Source: Seongchinamella sediminis
Lineage (GTDB): Bacteria; Pseudomonadota; Gammaproteobacteria; Pseudomonadales; Halieaceae
Reading direction: 5' to 3'
Assembly (NCBI RefSeq): GCF_003457605.1
Contig: NZ_QRAN01000010.1
Location: forward strand, 1-64,000
DNA length: 64,000 bases
The first letter of the stretch is position 1; each line of letters starts with the position of its first letter. The notes under the pieces were generated by a model, which saw nothing but the letters and a program-made list of their open reading frames with translations, had not been told where the DNA came from and made no database searches. The translations under genes and the position numbers were made by a program. Shown here in pieces: positions 7,567-16,647 of this stretch.

Positions 7567-9255
7567 ATGAGTTCATTGATGGTATTGGCCCTGGGCATTG
7601 CCGGCATGTGCTTCGGCTGGTTCGTTTACTCGCGTTACGTCGCCCGGCACATCTACCAGCTGGATCCTGACTTTGTCACGCCGGCCCACAGCCTGAACGA
7701 CGGGGTGGATTATGTGCCCACCAACCGCTACGTGCTCTGGGGGCATCACTTCACTTCGGTGGCTGGCGCCGCCCCTATCGTCGGCCCCGCCATTGCCGTG
7801 TACTGGGGCTGGTTGCCGGCGGTGCTGTGGGTGACCATCGGCACAGTGTTTTTCGCCGGTGTACACGACTTTGGCGCCCTGTGGGCAAGCAGTCGCCACC
7901 AGGGCAAGTCCATGGGCTCGCTGTCCGAGGAGGTCATCGGTACCCGCACGCGCAAACTGTTCATGGTGGTGATCTTCCTGGTGCTGCTGATGGTCAACGC
8001 CGTGTTTGGTGTGATCATCGCCAACTCACTGGTGAACACCCCCGGGGCTGTATTCCCGGCCTGGGCGGCGATTGCTGTGGCCCTGGTAGTGGGCCAGCTG
8101 CTCAATCGCAAGCTCATCGGCCTGGGGCTGCTGACCATCATTGGCGTGGTGGCGCTGTACGGCTCCATTTTCATCGGCAGCAATATGCCGTTGGCGCTGC
8201 CGGACCACCTGCTGGGCATGGAGCCACGCCCGGCCTGGATTGTCATCCTCTTTGTCTACGCCGCCATCGCCTCCATGTTGCCGGTGTGGGCGCTGTTGCA
8301 GCCGCGCGACTATATCAACGGCATCCAACTGGCGCTGGGCCTGCTGCTGCTGTACGGCGCCGTGGTGGTGGCCATGCCGGACCTGTCGGCACCGATGCTC
8401 AATGACCGCCTCACCGAAGACGCGCCATCGATCGTGCCCTTGCTGTTCGTGACCATTGCCTGCGGCGCGGTGTCGGGTTTCCATGGCATCGTTGCCTCCG
8501 GCACCAGCTCCAAGCAGCTGGATCGCGAGACCGATGCCCGGTTTGTCGGCTATCTGGGTGCCATTGGCGAGGGCTCGCTGGCCCTGATCACCATCATCGC
8601 CGTCAGCGGTGCCACCATGGCCGCCACGCTGGACGAATGGCACAGCCTGTATGACCACTTCGGTGCCGGCGGGGCAGGAGCCTTCGTTGAGGGTGGCGCC
8701 CAGCTCATCCACCAGAGCTGGGGCATGAGCCTGGATTTTGGCAAGACCCTGCTAGCGGTGATGCTGGTGCTGTTCGCCGGCACCACCATGGACTCGGGGG
8801 TGCGCCTGCAGCGCTACATCATCCAGGAATGGGGCGACATCTATAAACTGCCGCTACTGCACAACAACGTGCTGGCAACGCTGATAGCCGTCGGAGCCTG
8901 CCTGCTGGTGGCTTTCGGGGCTGGCGGTTCCTCGGGCCAGGGCGGGATGATCATCTGGCCCCTGTTTGGCTCAACCAACCAGATCCTTGCCAGCCTGACC
9001 CTGCTGGTGCTGTCGGTTTACCTGCACAAGCTGGGGCGGCCGGCGTGGGTAACCCTGATACCGATGCTGCTGGTGCTGGTGATGGCGTTCCTCGCCGCGC
9101 TGATCAAGCTCAAGGATTTTTACGACGACGGCAACTGGCTGCTGGTGGCTATCGATGCCGCGGTCATCGTGACCACCGTGCTGGTGATCCTGGAGGCGAT
9201 TGCGGCGCTGCGGCACTGGAAGGAGGCGAAAAAGGCCGGCCTTGGCTTTGGCTGA
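7567..9255 (+). CDS. Carbon starvation CstA-family transporter
   Basis: A 562-residue polytopic inner-membrane protein. The N-terminus has a hydrophobic helix followed by YVPTNRYVLWGHHFTSVAGA and GPAIAVYWGWLPAVLW, hallmark blocks of the CstA family (peptide/pyruvate uptake). GTTMDSGVRLQRYIIQEWG late in the protein is the conserved C-terminal block. It is clearly shorter than E. coli CstA/BtsT (about 700), as in the compact branch of the family. The ATG at 7567 with GAGAGG upstream is preferred to GTG 7561. Likely role: uptake of pyruvate or peptides during carbon limitation; the substrate is inferred from the family. The dyad-rich leader suggests post-initiation control. Confidence 0.88.
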   Translation: MSSLMVLALGIAGMCFGWFVYSRYVARHIYQLDPDFVTPAHSLNDGVDYVPTNRYVLWGHHFTSVAGAAPIVGPAIAVYWGWLPAVLWVTIGTVFFAGVHDFGALWASSRHQGKSMGSLSEEVIGTRTRKLFMVVIFLVLLMVNAVFGVIIANSLVNTPGAVFPAWAAIAVALVVGQLLNRKLIGLGLLTIIGVVALYGSIFIGSNMPLALPDHLLGMEPRPAWIVILFVYAAIASMLPVWALLQPRDYINGIQLALGLLLLYGAVVVAMPDLSAPMLNDRLTEDAPSIVPLLFVTIACGAVSGFHGIVASGTSSKQLDRETDARFVGYLGAIGEGSLALITIIAVSGATMAATLDEWHSLYDHFGAGGAGAFVEGGAQLIHQSWGMSLDFGKTLLAVMLVLFAGTTMDSGVRLQRYIIQEWGDIYKLPLLHNNVLATLIAVGACLLVAFGAGGSSGQGGMIIWPLFGSTNQILASLTLLVLSVYLHKLGRPAWVTLIPMLLVLVMAFLAALIKLKDFYDDGNWLLVAIDAAVIVTTVLVILEAIAALRHWKEAKKAGLGFG

Positions 9256-9303
9256 GTTGGCAGCTATTCCCACGGCTCAAAGGACTCGTCTCGGTGGCAG
9301 CTC

Positions 9304-9432
9304 ATGAATACATTCCGGTTCAGCAACAGCTGGTTTACCTCACTGGGCTGGCGCCGGGATGAGTTCGTCAATGACGGTGCCGAGATTATTGAAGAGGGCT
9401 TGTATGTGGAGGTCGGCAAGCGCTTTGAGTGA
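9304..9432 (+). pseudogene. Short open frame, possible gene remnant
   Basis: A 42-codon open frame (MNTFRFSNSW...YVEVGKRFE) lies in the roughly 310 bases between the CstA-family gene and the wax ester synthase. Its composition looks protein-like, but there is no convincing ribosome binding site and no family is recognised. It could be the 3' relic of a decayed gene or a small gene. The rest of this intergenic stretch shows nothing I can name. Confidence 0.2.
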
Positions 9433-9565
9433 CGGTGACGGCTGGCCAGTATTGGGCAGCGTTGTTAATCGGAGCCCGGGGTGCATGACCCTGCCGGTAC
9501 TGCCCTTTCAATCCCGGAGGCGCTAGACTGTAAGCAGGTCAGTCAACGCCGATAGGCAGCACTTC

Positions 9566-10954
9566 ATGGAGCAGTTATCCGGGCTGGATGCCGCGTTTGT
9601 TCACCAGGACAGCGCGCGCACACCCATGCATGTCACCGCCATCCTGCTCTACCAGGCAGGACAGCGCACCCTGGACCTGCCTACCCTGCGCGGGATCATC
9701 GACCAGCGCCTGCTGCACTTGCCGCTGTTCCAGCGCCGCATGCGGCGGGTCACCCTGGATGTGGACACCCCCTACTGGGTTGCCGCCGGCCCGGTGGACT
9801 GGCGCTATCACCTGCAGCAGGAGGACGCCGGCGGCCTGCGCTGGTCGCAGTACCAGTCCCGACTGGGTCGGTTCCACGCCCGTCGTATGAACCTGGCGAA
9901 ACCCCTGTGGCAACTGCGCCTGGTATATGATATCCACGGCGTACCCGGGATAGAGGAGCCCTGCCAGGCGCTGCTGCTGAAGGCCCACCATGCGGCCATA
10001 GACGGGATCAGCCTGGCATCCCTGCTGCACCAGCTGCACGACCAGGGTCGGCAGGATGCACCGCCGGCCGGACGCGTTCCCCCGCCGCCGAGCCGCTGGC
10101 AGCTGTGGTCCCGGGTTAACCAGAATAACCTGCTGCGACAGGTGAAGCTGGCGGGCACGGTGGGGCGCCTGCTGCCCGCACTCACCCGTTTCAACGGGGC
10201 AGACACAAAAGAGAAACTGCCACCGGTGCGGCGCTTTCGCGCCCTGTTCAATGCCCAGGTCGGCAGCGGCCGCAGTGTCGGGGTGGTACTGCTGCCGCGG
10301 GAGGAAGTACAGCAGGTCAAGCGCGCTGTGCGCCGCGTTACCTATAACGACATCGCCGCCAGCATCATTGCCGGCGCCCTGCGCCGCTACCTGGCGGGCC
10401 GCGACGAGCTCCCCGACAAAAGCCTTGTCGCCGGGATGCCGATCAACCTGCGCGGCGCCGACAGCGGGCGGTCGGGTAGCAACCAGATCGCCACCATGGC
10501 GGTCGGCCTGGGAACCCAGGTGGCGGACCCGATAGCGCGTACCCGCCTGCTGCACCGTTACGCGGTAGCCGGCAAACGCAATATCGATGCCCTGGGCACC
10601 GGCACCATCATGGACATCAGCGACAGCGTCAACCCGGCAATACTGGCGGGCGGGCTGCGCACCATGGCCGTGGCCGGCAGCCTGGGCTCGATGCCGGTGC
10701 CCTTCCACACCATGATTTCCAACGTACCGGGGCCGGCCGGGCCGGCCTCCCTGGCTGGCTTGCCCTTGCTGGCCTGCGCCGGACTGGGCCCGGTGCGCGA
10801 CAACATGGGCCTGTTCCAGATAATCAGCAGCAGCGACCACTTCTTCAGCCTGACCTTCAATGCCTGCAGTAAATTGCTGCCGGATGCAGACCACTACCGC
10901 AGACTGCTGCTGCAGTCGCACGAGGAACTGCTGGCAGCGGCTACCGAGGGATAA
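9566..10954 (+). CDS. Wax ester synthase/acyl-CoA:diacylglycerol acyltransferase (WS/DGAT)
   Basis: A 462-residue acyltransferase. The N-terminus MEQLSGLDAAFVHQDSARTP is typical of WS/DGAT enzymes and the catalytic HHxxxDG motif is present as HHAAIDG at residues 141-147. The C-terminal half (SNVPGPAGPASLAG region and beyond) is the DUF1298 partner domain. These enzymes esterify fatty alcohols or diacylglycerol with acyl-CoA, storing carbon as wax esters or triacylglycerol at the inner membrane. Length matches the family. Only a weak ribosome binding site precedes the ATG. No other lipid-storage gene is adjacent. Confidence 0.92.
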   Translation: MEQLSGLDAAFVHQDSARTPMHVTAILLYQAGQRTLDLPTLRGIIDQRLLHLPLFQRRMRRVTLDVDTPYWVAAGPVDWRYHLQQEDAGGLRWSQYQSRLGRFHARRMNLAKPLWQLRLVYDIHGVPGIEEPCQALLLKAHHAAIDGISLASLLHQLHDQGRQDAPPAGRVPPPPSRWQLWSRVNQNNLLRQVKLAGTVGRLLPALTRFNGADTKEKLPPVRRFRALFNAQVGSGRSVGVVLLPREEVQQVKRAVRRVTYNDIAASIIAGALRRYLAGRDELPDKSLVAGMPINLRGADSGRSGSNQIATMAVGLGTQVADPIARTRLLHRYAVAGKRNIDALGTGTIMDISDSVNPAILAGGLRTMAVAGSLGSMPVPFHTMISNVPGPAGPASLAGLPLLACAGLGPVRDNMGLFQIISSSDHFFSLTFNACSKLLPDADHYRRLLLQSHEELLAAATEG

Positions 10955-11101
10955 TGGTTGTGCCGCATCCCCTGGGGACTGCCAACCGTCTCGACGAAGT
11001 GCTAATGCCCGCCCATTTCTGATCGCCGATGTGTCCCGGCAATCACAGCACCGCCGGTACAGGCCTGGACACATAGCCCGGCTATGGCGCCGTGATGAAG
11101 C

Positions 11102-12088
11102 TCAACTGCCACTGAGGCGCCTGGCGAAGGAGATGGCGTAGGCGGCCGAACGCATTTGCAGCACGGGATCGTCGCTGGGGCTGAAGCCTGCTGACAGGCG
11201 GTTGGGATCGAAATTTACCGGGACGCACTGCTCGCCCCCGGCACTGTGTAGTGTCACCTGCCCCAGCACTACCCGCTCCCGCTCTTCGGGCCAGCGCTGC
11301 GAGGGGTCGTTCACGCTGTCGCCGGGCTGGCCGATTACCGCTTCCAGCCGGAACTGCGCGTCGCCCTGCTCTACCTGCTGCCGCAAGCGCTGTCCCAGAA
11401 AATCAGCCGCCTGCTCGCTCGCCTCATCGGCACTCAGCTGGCGGGTGCCGGCCAGCGGCACCAGTTCCCAGCGAAACATGGTCTTGCCAGCTCCTTCCGG
11501 CTGGTAGAAAAAGGTGTGCAGACCGTAATAGCGGGTATTGGCGTAGGACGCGGCAATCCCCGCCGATTGCTGCCAGGCCACGTTCGCCTGCACGCTGGGG
11601 TGCGCGCGGACATAGGCCTCGGCCCGGGAGGGATCGACACTGCCATCCGGACCCGGCATGCGGCTCTTGAGCAGGCCGAAAAAGGTCTGTGGGTCCTTGC
11701 CGGCAAAAACCGGGAAGTTGTTGCCGGTAAATACATGGACCGGCCCGCCCGCGTCACCGATCTGCAGGCCCACACCGCGGGTGCCCGGCGCGCGCTCATC
11801 TGCCTGCGGGTTGCCGCCGCCAACGGAAAACCTGAGCGTGACCGGCAGTTCACCGCTACTGAGCAGGGCGGCATCGGCAAACCGGGCATCGGGCGACGGC
11901 GTGAAACTGCCCTGGGCACAAACACCGCGTGCATGGGCCTTGCGGTGGCCGGGATGATTGCCGCCCAACTGCTCGAACAGCTCGATAAAATTGTTGGCGG
12001 TGACCGCGGGCTCAGCCGCCCGCGCCGGGGCAGTCGCCAGCCCGACCAGGGTCAGCGCCAGCAGCGCGGGTTTGATTGCATATGGCAT
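11102..12088 (-). CDS. Periplasmic catalase-family peroxidase (SrpA-like)
   Basis: A 328-residue exported heme protein of the short catalase-related group (standard catalases are about 480 or more). A signal peptide ends at PARA. The distal catalytic His lies in HRKAHARGVCAQGSF (His52), the conserved Asn in FTGNNFPVF, and RYYGLHTFF fits the later heme region, though the proximal tyrosine cannot be pinned by eye. Family members act as organic-peroxide or hydrogen peroxide peroxidases in the periplasm. The ATG at 12088 has an ideal GAAGGA upstream; the TTG at 12094 is not needed. The esterase gene lies 50 bases upstream on the same strand, so they may be co-transcribed. Confidence 0.88.
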   Translation of the reverse strand: MPYAIKPALLALTLVGLATAPARAAEPAVTANNFIELFEQLGGNHPGHRKAHARGVCAQGSFTPSPDARFADAALLSSGELPVTLRFSVGGGNPQADERAPGTRGVGLQIGDAGGPVHVFTGNNFPVFAGKDPQTFFGLLKSRMPGPDGSVDPSRAEAYVRAHPSVQANVAWQQSAGIAASYANTRYYGLHTFFYQPEGAGKTMFRWELVPLAGTRQLSADEASEQAADFLGQRLRQQVEQGDAQFRLEAVIGQPGDSVNDPSQRWPEERERVVLGQVTLHSAGGEQCVPVNFDPNRLSAGFSPSDDPVLQMRSAAYAISFARRLSGS

Positions 12089-12138
12089 CTTCAAGTCCTT
12101 CTATGGTTAATCGGTGTAGCTGGCAGAGACCGCATCGG

Positions 12139-13428
12139 CTAGGGCAAGTTCCCGGCGATTTGACCCGCGCACGACAGCACCTCGCGCTGGTAGCGCTTGC
12201 CGCGCTCATTGAGCAGGTCGAGGGCATGCAGCGATGTGGGCACGAAGGCGAAGCCGATATCCAGCCCCGGGTGCCACTGAAAAATGGAACCGCCGAAGCC
12301 CATCCAGCCGTAGAATCCCTCGCGCCCCTCGTTGAAATCGCGTTCCAGCCGCGAGCTGTCGGCATCGCAGGGCAGGAACTTGTCCACACCGCCCTGGGTG
12401 AAACGGGTGATCAGCAAGGAACCCAGTGGTGCGGCTACGGCGTGCTCGTGCATCGCCTGCCAGGCCTCCGGTGTCAGGAACTGCCGGCCTTCCAGGCTAC
12501 CGCCGGCAGACATCATGGCGCCCAGCCTGGCCAGGCCACGGGCGGAACAGTTGGCATTGGCGGACGGGGTTTCCCCCCGGGCAAAACCGGGATCATTGAA
12601 GTAGTCGAGGATGCTGCGGCCGGCGAAGGGGGGCGGCGGCGCGTTCTTGCGGCCCTTGAGGAGGGGCGGGATGATGCGGGAGAGCCGGCTCACGATCTGG
12701 AACACGTTATGCACGATGCGCCTGCCCAGGAAGCGCGGCACCAGGCTTTGCAGCAGCTGGTAACCGAAGCCCAGTGGCCTGACCTTGAACACGCGGGCCA
12801 TCTCCTCTTCCCTGACGCCAATTACCACGTCCGCATCCAGGGGGCCGCTGATCTCCTCCCGCAGGAACTCACCAATGGTGCGGCCCTGGGGTTCAACCCG
12901 GCGAAACAGCTCGTTGACGATCCAGCCGCGGGTCAGGGCATGGTACTCGCGCTTGCCACCACCCGATGCGCCATAGCTTGGCGCATGGGCCTCGATGATG
13001 CGGCCCACGGCATTCTGCTTGATGTTCTCGGTGAACAGGTCCTCGATGTCCAGCGAGGTATCGAAGTTGGCCAGTCCCGCCTCGTGGCGCATCAGGTCGG
13101 CCACGGTCACGTCCTGCTTGCCATTGGCGCCGAATTCCGGCCAGTAGTCGGTAATTTTTGCCGCGTAGTCGAGCAGGCCCTTGCCGACCAGGGCCGCTAC
13201 CGCGATGGCTTCGAGGCTCTTGCCGCTGCTGAATACGTTGGCCAGCGAGTCTGCCGAGTAGCCGCCAGCGCCAGCGACGTCAGCCCACAGATCCACCACT
13301 TTCTCACCCCGGTAGTAGACACAGAGCTGTGCCTGCTGCTCCGCCATGGTGCGCATCTCCTGCGCGAAAAGTTGTTTCACGGGCTCGAACCCAGGGGCTG
13401 CGGTACCATGCACTTGAGGGGTATTCAT
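12139..13428 (-). CDS. Serine hydrolase/esterase of the beta-lactamase fold (EstB-like)
   Basis: A 429-residue protein without a signal peptide, so cytoplasmic. VFSSGKSLEAI gives the SxxK nucleophile motif (Ser67, Lys70), MRHEAGLANFD is the conserved downstream block, and YHALTRGWIVNELFRRV supplies the tyrosine of the YxN-like element. This matches class C beta-lactamase-like esterases (family VIII) rather than true beta-lactamases, which are exported. The likely reaction is hydrolysis of short-chain esters or lactones; the natural substrate is unknown. AGGA lies 6 bases before the ATG. The peroxidase gene follows after 50 bases. Confidence 0.85.
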   Translation of the reverse strand: MNTPQVHGTAAPGFEPVKQLFAQEMRTMAEQQAQLCVYYRGEKVVDLWADVAGAGGYSADSLANVFSSGKSLEAIAVAALVGKGLLDYAAKITDYWPEFGANGKQDVTVADLMRHEAGLANFDTSLDIEDLFTENIKQNAVGRIIEAHAPSYGASGGGKREYHALTRGWIVNELFRRVEPQGRTIGEFLREEISGPLDADVVIGVREEEMARVFKVRPLGFGYQLLQSLVPRFLGRRIVHNVFQIVSRLSRIIPPLLKGRKNAPPPPFAGRSILDYFNDPGFARGETPSANANCSARGLARLGAMMSAGGSLEGRQFLTPEAWQAMHEHAVAAPLGSLLITRFTQGGVDKFLPCDADSSRLERDFNEGREGFYGWMGFGGSIFQWHPGLDIGFAFVPTSLHALDLLNERGKRYQREVLSCAGQIAGNLP

Positions 13429-13681
13429 CGTGATCCTGGCCAGCTGGCGTTAGAAGGGGGTAACGCCGGATTATAGCGAGCTGGCCCCGGCTGTCACCCA
13501 CCCGCGCCCCGGGCAATGCACCACAGCAGCCATTTATTGGTGGTTCGTCGCTAAATCCGACCCGGCAGGGCTCGATTAGCCAGCCAGGATCTTCACCCGA
13601 ACAAGGCAGCCCGCCGCTTCTGTTATATCCTGTATAACAACATCAAATTTGTGCCGGATACAATCTCCGAGGGACGATGCA

Positions 13682-14803
13682 ATGAACACGGGCCCCAGCC
13701 ACGACAACGGATTGCACCCGCGATGGGTAGTGACGGGAATAATCGGCATCGTGGTGATAGCCTGGTTGGGGCTGCTCGATGACTTGTCCGCAGCTTACAT
13801 CGACGGTGCACTTATCGGTTCTGGCGCCATCTACGCCACCGCAAGGGGTATCAATGCCCTGGTCTCGGTGCTTCAGGGCACCGAGATGAATGCTGTCCTG
13901 CTGACCTTCACGGTGGGCGAACTGCTGGACCCCGTCAATGACCTGGTTGAGCGCTTCTCCGGCCTCATGATGCTGGCTCTGGGCTCACTGGCCCTGCAGA
14001 AGATCCTGCTCGAGCTTGTTTCCGATATGAGCTTCAATATCCTGCTCACCGGCCTGGGGGTCGCCGTCGCTGCAAGCCACTACTTGGGGTTCGATGCTGT
14101 TTATCGAAAGTTGGCACGGTTCTTCCTGGTTACGGCGGCCATCCGCTTTTCCTTCGCGGTGGTCATTCTGGCCAACAGCTGGGCCGATAGTGTATTCCTC
14201 GAAGACGGCGTCAATTCTCGCCATGCCGGCATGCAGGGCTTTCACAAGGAGCTGAGTTCGATCAGCGCCAGGGCGGGTATCGATGCCGGCCTGTCCGACG
14301 AGGGTAAATCCATCGAGGCCCAGATCGAAGTCAACGACAAGGCACTGCAGCAGGAAACGACAAACCTGCATCGCAACCGGACACGCCTGCAAGCGACCGA
14401 GGCAAAGCTGGAGGCGATTGATCAGCGCCCCTGGTGGAAAAAGCTGTCTGGGGAAACCACGCTGGCAATAGAGGAGACGGAGCTGGAGATACAGCAACTG
14501 GAAAGGACCATCGAGGGGAACGAACTGACTATTTCCGGGCTGCGTGATACCAGCGACGCGCTGCATGAGCAGCTCGACTGCCTGGAGAAGAGGCGAACGG
14601 GTGAAAGCTGTTCCTTCCTCGGTGGCATTGGCAAGGCAGCCCAGGCCTTTAACATCAGGCAGCAGATCAACGCGCTGTCGGCCGACGTTGACCAGTTTGC
14701 ATCCAACCTCATCAGCCTGCTGATGGCACTGATTCTGAAGTCGGTGATTTTTCCCTTACTGTTTCTGTATATTCTGGTGCGGGCAGTTCGCCACGCCCTG
14801 TAG
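13682..14803 (+). CDS. Membrane protein with central coiled coil, unknown function
   Basis: A 373-residue protein. The first half has several hydrophobic segments (near residues 14-32, 80-110, 120-140 and 145-165). Residues about 190-310 are charged and heptad-like, rich in Glu, Gln and Leu (for example AIEETELEIQQLERTIEGN), predicting a long coiled coil with a cysteine pair near 300-310 (DCLEKRRTGESC). A last membrane segment (ALILKSVIFPLLFLYIL) closes the protein. The coiled coil probably faces the periplasm between membrane spans. No known family is recognised. GAGGGA precedes the ATG at 13682. Monocistronic, with nearly 250 bases free upstream. Confidence 0.7.
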   Translation: MNTGPSHDNGLHPRWVVTGIIGIVVIAWLGLLDDLSAAYIDGALIGSGAIYATARGINALVSVLQGTEMNAVLLTFTVGELLDPVNDLVERFSGLMMLALGSLALQKILLELVSDMSFNILLTGLGVAVAASHYLGFDAVYRKLARFFLVTAAIRFSFAVVILANSWADSVFLEDGVNSRHAGMQGFHKELSSISARAGIDAGLSDEGKSIEAQIEVNDKALQQETTNLHRNRTRLQATEAKLEAIDQRPWWKKLSGETTLAIEETELEIQQLERTIEGNELTISGLRDTSDALHEQLDCLEKRRTGESCSFLGGIGKAAQAFNIRQQINALSADVDQFASNLISLLMALILKSVIFPLLFLYILVRAVRHAL

Positions 14804-14847
14804 CATGGCGTGGCCAGCTTCCGCCATTGAAGACAGGTGCTCGCGAC

Positions 14848-15018
14848 CTAAGCGCCAAACACCACCGCGGCCGGTATTATGAAGGACTCCGCTTCCAGCC
14901 GGATCACGGTGCTGTCGCCGTCTCGTTCGAAGCGGAACGCTGCAGCGGGCAACACGTCGACAGCCACGACCGCTTGTTTGCCATTGTTATTCTCCTGCTG
15001 GATGATTTTGCGATTCAT
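14848..15018 (-). CDS. Possible 56-residue small protein
   Basis: A minus-strand frame from ATG at 15018 to TAG at 14848 encodes 56 residues (MNRKIIQQEN...VAVDVLPAAAF...IRLEAESFIIP...). The latter part reads like ordinary protein with G/C-rich third positions and alternating hydrophobic beta-like segments. It fills most of the otherwise empty 360 bases between the coiled-coil membrane protein and the LssY_C lipoprotein. No ribosome binding site is convincing and no family is recognised. It may be a small gene or a relic. Confidence 0.35.
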   Translation of the reverse strand: MNRKIIQQENNNGKQAVVAVDVLPAAAFRFERDGDSTVIRLEAESFIIPAAVVFGA

Positions 15019-15187
15019 TCACATGGACATCAAACCGGCGGGAAGGTTCGCCCGTAACAAGCTATGCCATGCGAGCTGACCGCACTTCCAACTCTGGCCG
15101 GCCGCTGGCTCCACCGTTGCAAGGCTGGTATGGCTGCTCTATTTTTCGGGTGGGAGTGAGCGCTACGTGAGCCTGGAGACAACCGCA

Positions 15188-16624
15188 ATGTTCAGACACG
15201 GCGTCATACACCGGATAACGGGCCTGGCATCGACACTGCGCTTCGGTGCAAGGGCCGGCTACCGCCTTCTGGTCTGCACCCAGGTCGCCCTGCTCGCTGC
15301 CTGCGCCAGTGTGTACTCGCCGGACCCCCTGCCCCTGCCCGGGGCCATTGCTGACCTGCAGACCAAGAGTGTGGACTCGGTGGAGGTTGCCGCGGGCATT
15401 CTCACCGATGAACAGGCCCGGCGCCATTTCGGCATCGATCTGGGTGCCCACGGCATCCAGGCGATCTGGCTCAGCATTGCCAACGGTTCGGGCAAGAAGC
15501 TGTGGTTCCTGAGAAACGCCCTCGACGCCGACTATTTCAGTGCCGACGAGGTCGCGGCGGTGGTGCGCAGTGACATCCCCGCGGATGATTTCGAGATTGC
15601 CCTGCAGCAGCTGCGTGATGAATCCATCCGGGTCGCGCTGGAGCCCGACACTTTGTCGCAAGGCTTTGTGTTCACCCCGAAAGCGATCGGTGGGCGCTAC
15701 GTCGACGTCCGCCTGGGCGAGGACATCTACGCTGTGGAGCTCGAGCGGCGACGGGCTCGCGCCAGAGGCGAGGAGCCTCGCCTGGCGCAGGTATCGGAGC
15801 TGCGCTTTGGCTTCGCCATTCCCCTGCCCGACGGCATTTTCGACTACGAGGAGTTGCAAGCGGAAAACATCTACAGCGAGGAGCGGCCCGACCTGAGCCA
15901 GGCCGAGTTCCGCGCTGCGCTTGAGGCCTTGCCCTGCTGTGCCAGCAATGCAGCTGCGGATGCCTGGGGGGACCCCCTGAACGTGGTGGTCATTGCAGAT
16001 ACCACCGATGCGCTCAACGCCCTGTCGCGGGCGGGCTGGTCCTTCACCCATCGCATCACCCCGGAGAGCGTGAAGCGCCTTGTGGGCGCGTCCATCCAGG
16101 GCGATAGCTATCCCGTGGCACCGGTAAGCAACCTCTACCTGTTCGGGCGCAAGCAGGATTTTGCCCTGCAGCGGGCACGCCCCAATATTTCCCAGCGCAA
16201 TCACATGCGCTTCTGGCTGGCCCCTTTCAGGTTCAGGAACAAGGACGTCTGGGTGGGCCAGGTCAGCCGCGATATCGGCATCAAGATCACCCCGAAGTCC
16301 CCCACCTTGACCACGCACATTATCGACCCGGAAGTCGACATGACTCGCGAGTACCTGCTGCACAGCCTGCTGGCGGAGGGCTTGATAGACACTTTTGGTT
16401 TTGCCGGCGGATCCAGGGCCGCAACCCGGGAGGCACCGGCAAACAACCTGACCGACGATGCCTACTTCAGTGACGGCCTGCGCCTGGTGATCGAGATCTC
16501 GCGCGACCCGATTCCCTACGAGCGGGTGAGCAGCTTTATCTGGGAAGAGTCAGCCGCGCCGGTGGCGGAGGGCCAGTCGGAGGCGGCCGAGAGCCACGTG
16601 AGGACCATCTCTGGAGAACAGTAA
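15188..16624 (+). CDS. LssY_C-domain lipoprotein
   Basis: A 478-residue protein with an N-terminal lipoprotein signal: after a hydrophobic stretch, ALLAACAS puts the lipidated cysteine at Cys39. From about residue 250 the blocks PLNVVVIADTTDALNALSRA, GWSFTHRI, PVSNLYLFGRKQDFALQRA and LTTHIIDPEVDMTREYLLHS match the LssY C-terminal domain, found attached to PAP2 phosphatases or alone in proteobacterial lipoproteins; its biochemical role is not known to me. The ATG at 15188 has GGAG upstream; a GTG at 15167 is an alternative. It converges on the MscS gene with only 23 bases between. Lipidated, so envelope-located. Confidence 0.75.
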   Translation: MFRHGVIHRITGLASTLRFGARAGYRLLVCTQVALLAACASVYSPDPLPLPGAIADLQTKSVDSVEVAAGILTDEQARRHFGIDLGAHGIQAIWLSIANGSGKKLWFLRNALDADYFSADEVAAVVRSDIPADDFEIALQQLRDESIRVALEPDTLSQGFVFTPKAIGGRYVDVRLGEDIYAVELERRRARARGEEPRLAQVSELRFGFAIPLPDGIFDYEELQAENIYSEERPDLSQAEFRAALEALPCCASNAAADAWGDPLNVVVIADTTDALNALSRAGWSFTHRITPESVKRLVGASIQGDSYPVAPVSNLYLFGRKQDFALQRARPNISQRNHMRFWLAPFRFRNKDVWVGQVSRDIGIKITPKSPTLTTHIIDPEVDMTREYLLHSLLAEGLIDTFGFAGGSRAATREAPANNLTDDAYFSDGLRLVIEISRDPIPYERVSSFIWEESAAPVAEGQSEAAESHVRTISGEQ

Positions 16625-16647
16625 GGCCCTGCCCGACAGGGGCCGGC

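Noticed and set aside
9575-11074. Long open frame antisense to the wax ester synthase (about 499 codons)
   Set aside because: A shadow of the high G/C third positions of the real gene; Gln/His-rich with no domain motif.
12139-13428. A beta-lactamase resistance gene
   Set aside because: No signal peptide, and the sequence blocks fit family VIII esterases rather than class C beta-lactamases.
12076-13476. Long open frame antisense to the esterase gene
   Set aside because: The opposite frame has intact SxxK and other esterase motifs; this one has none.
15062-16363. Long open frame antisense to the LssY_C lipoprotein
   Set aside because: No motif, and the sense frame has a lipobox and domain blocks.
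16625-16647. A bidirectional terminator between the LssY_C and MscS genes
   Set aside because: The GGCCCTG/CAGGGGCC stem has a bulge and no T-run on either side.
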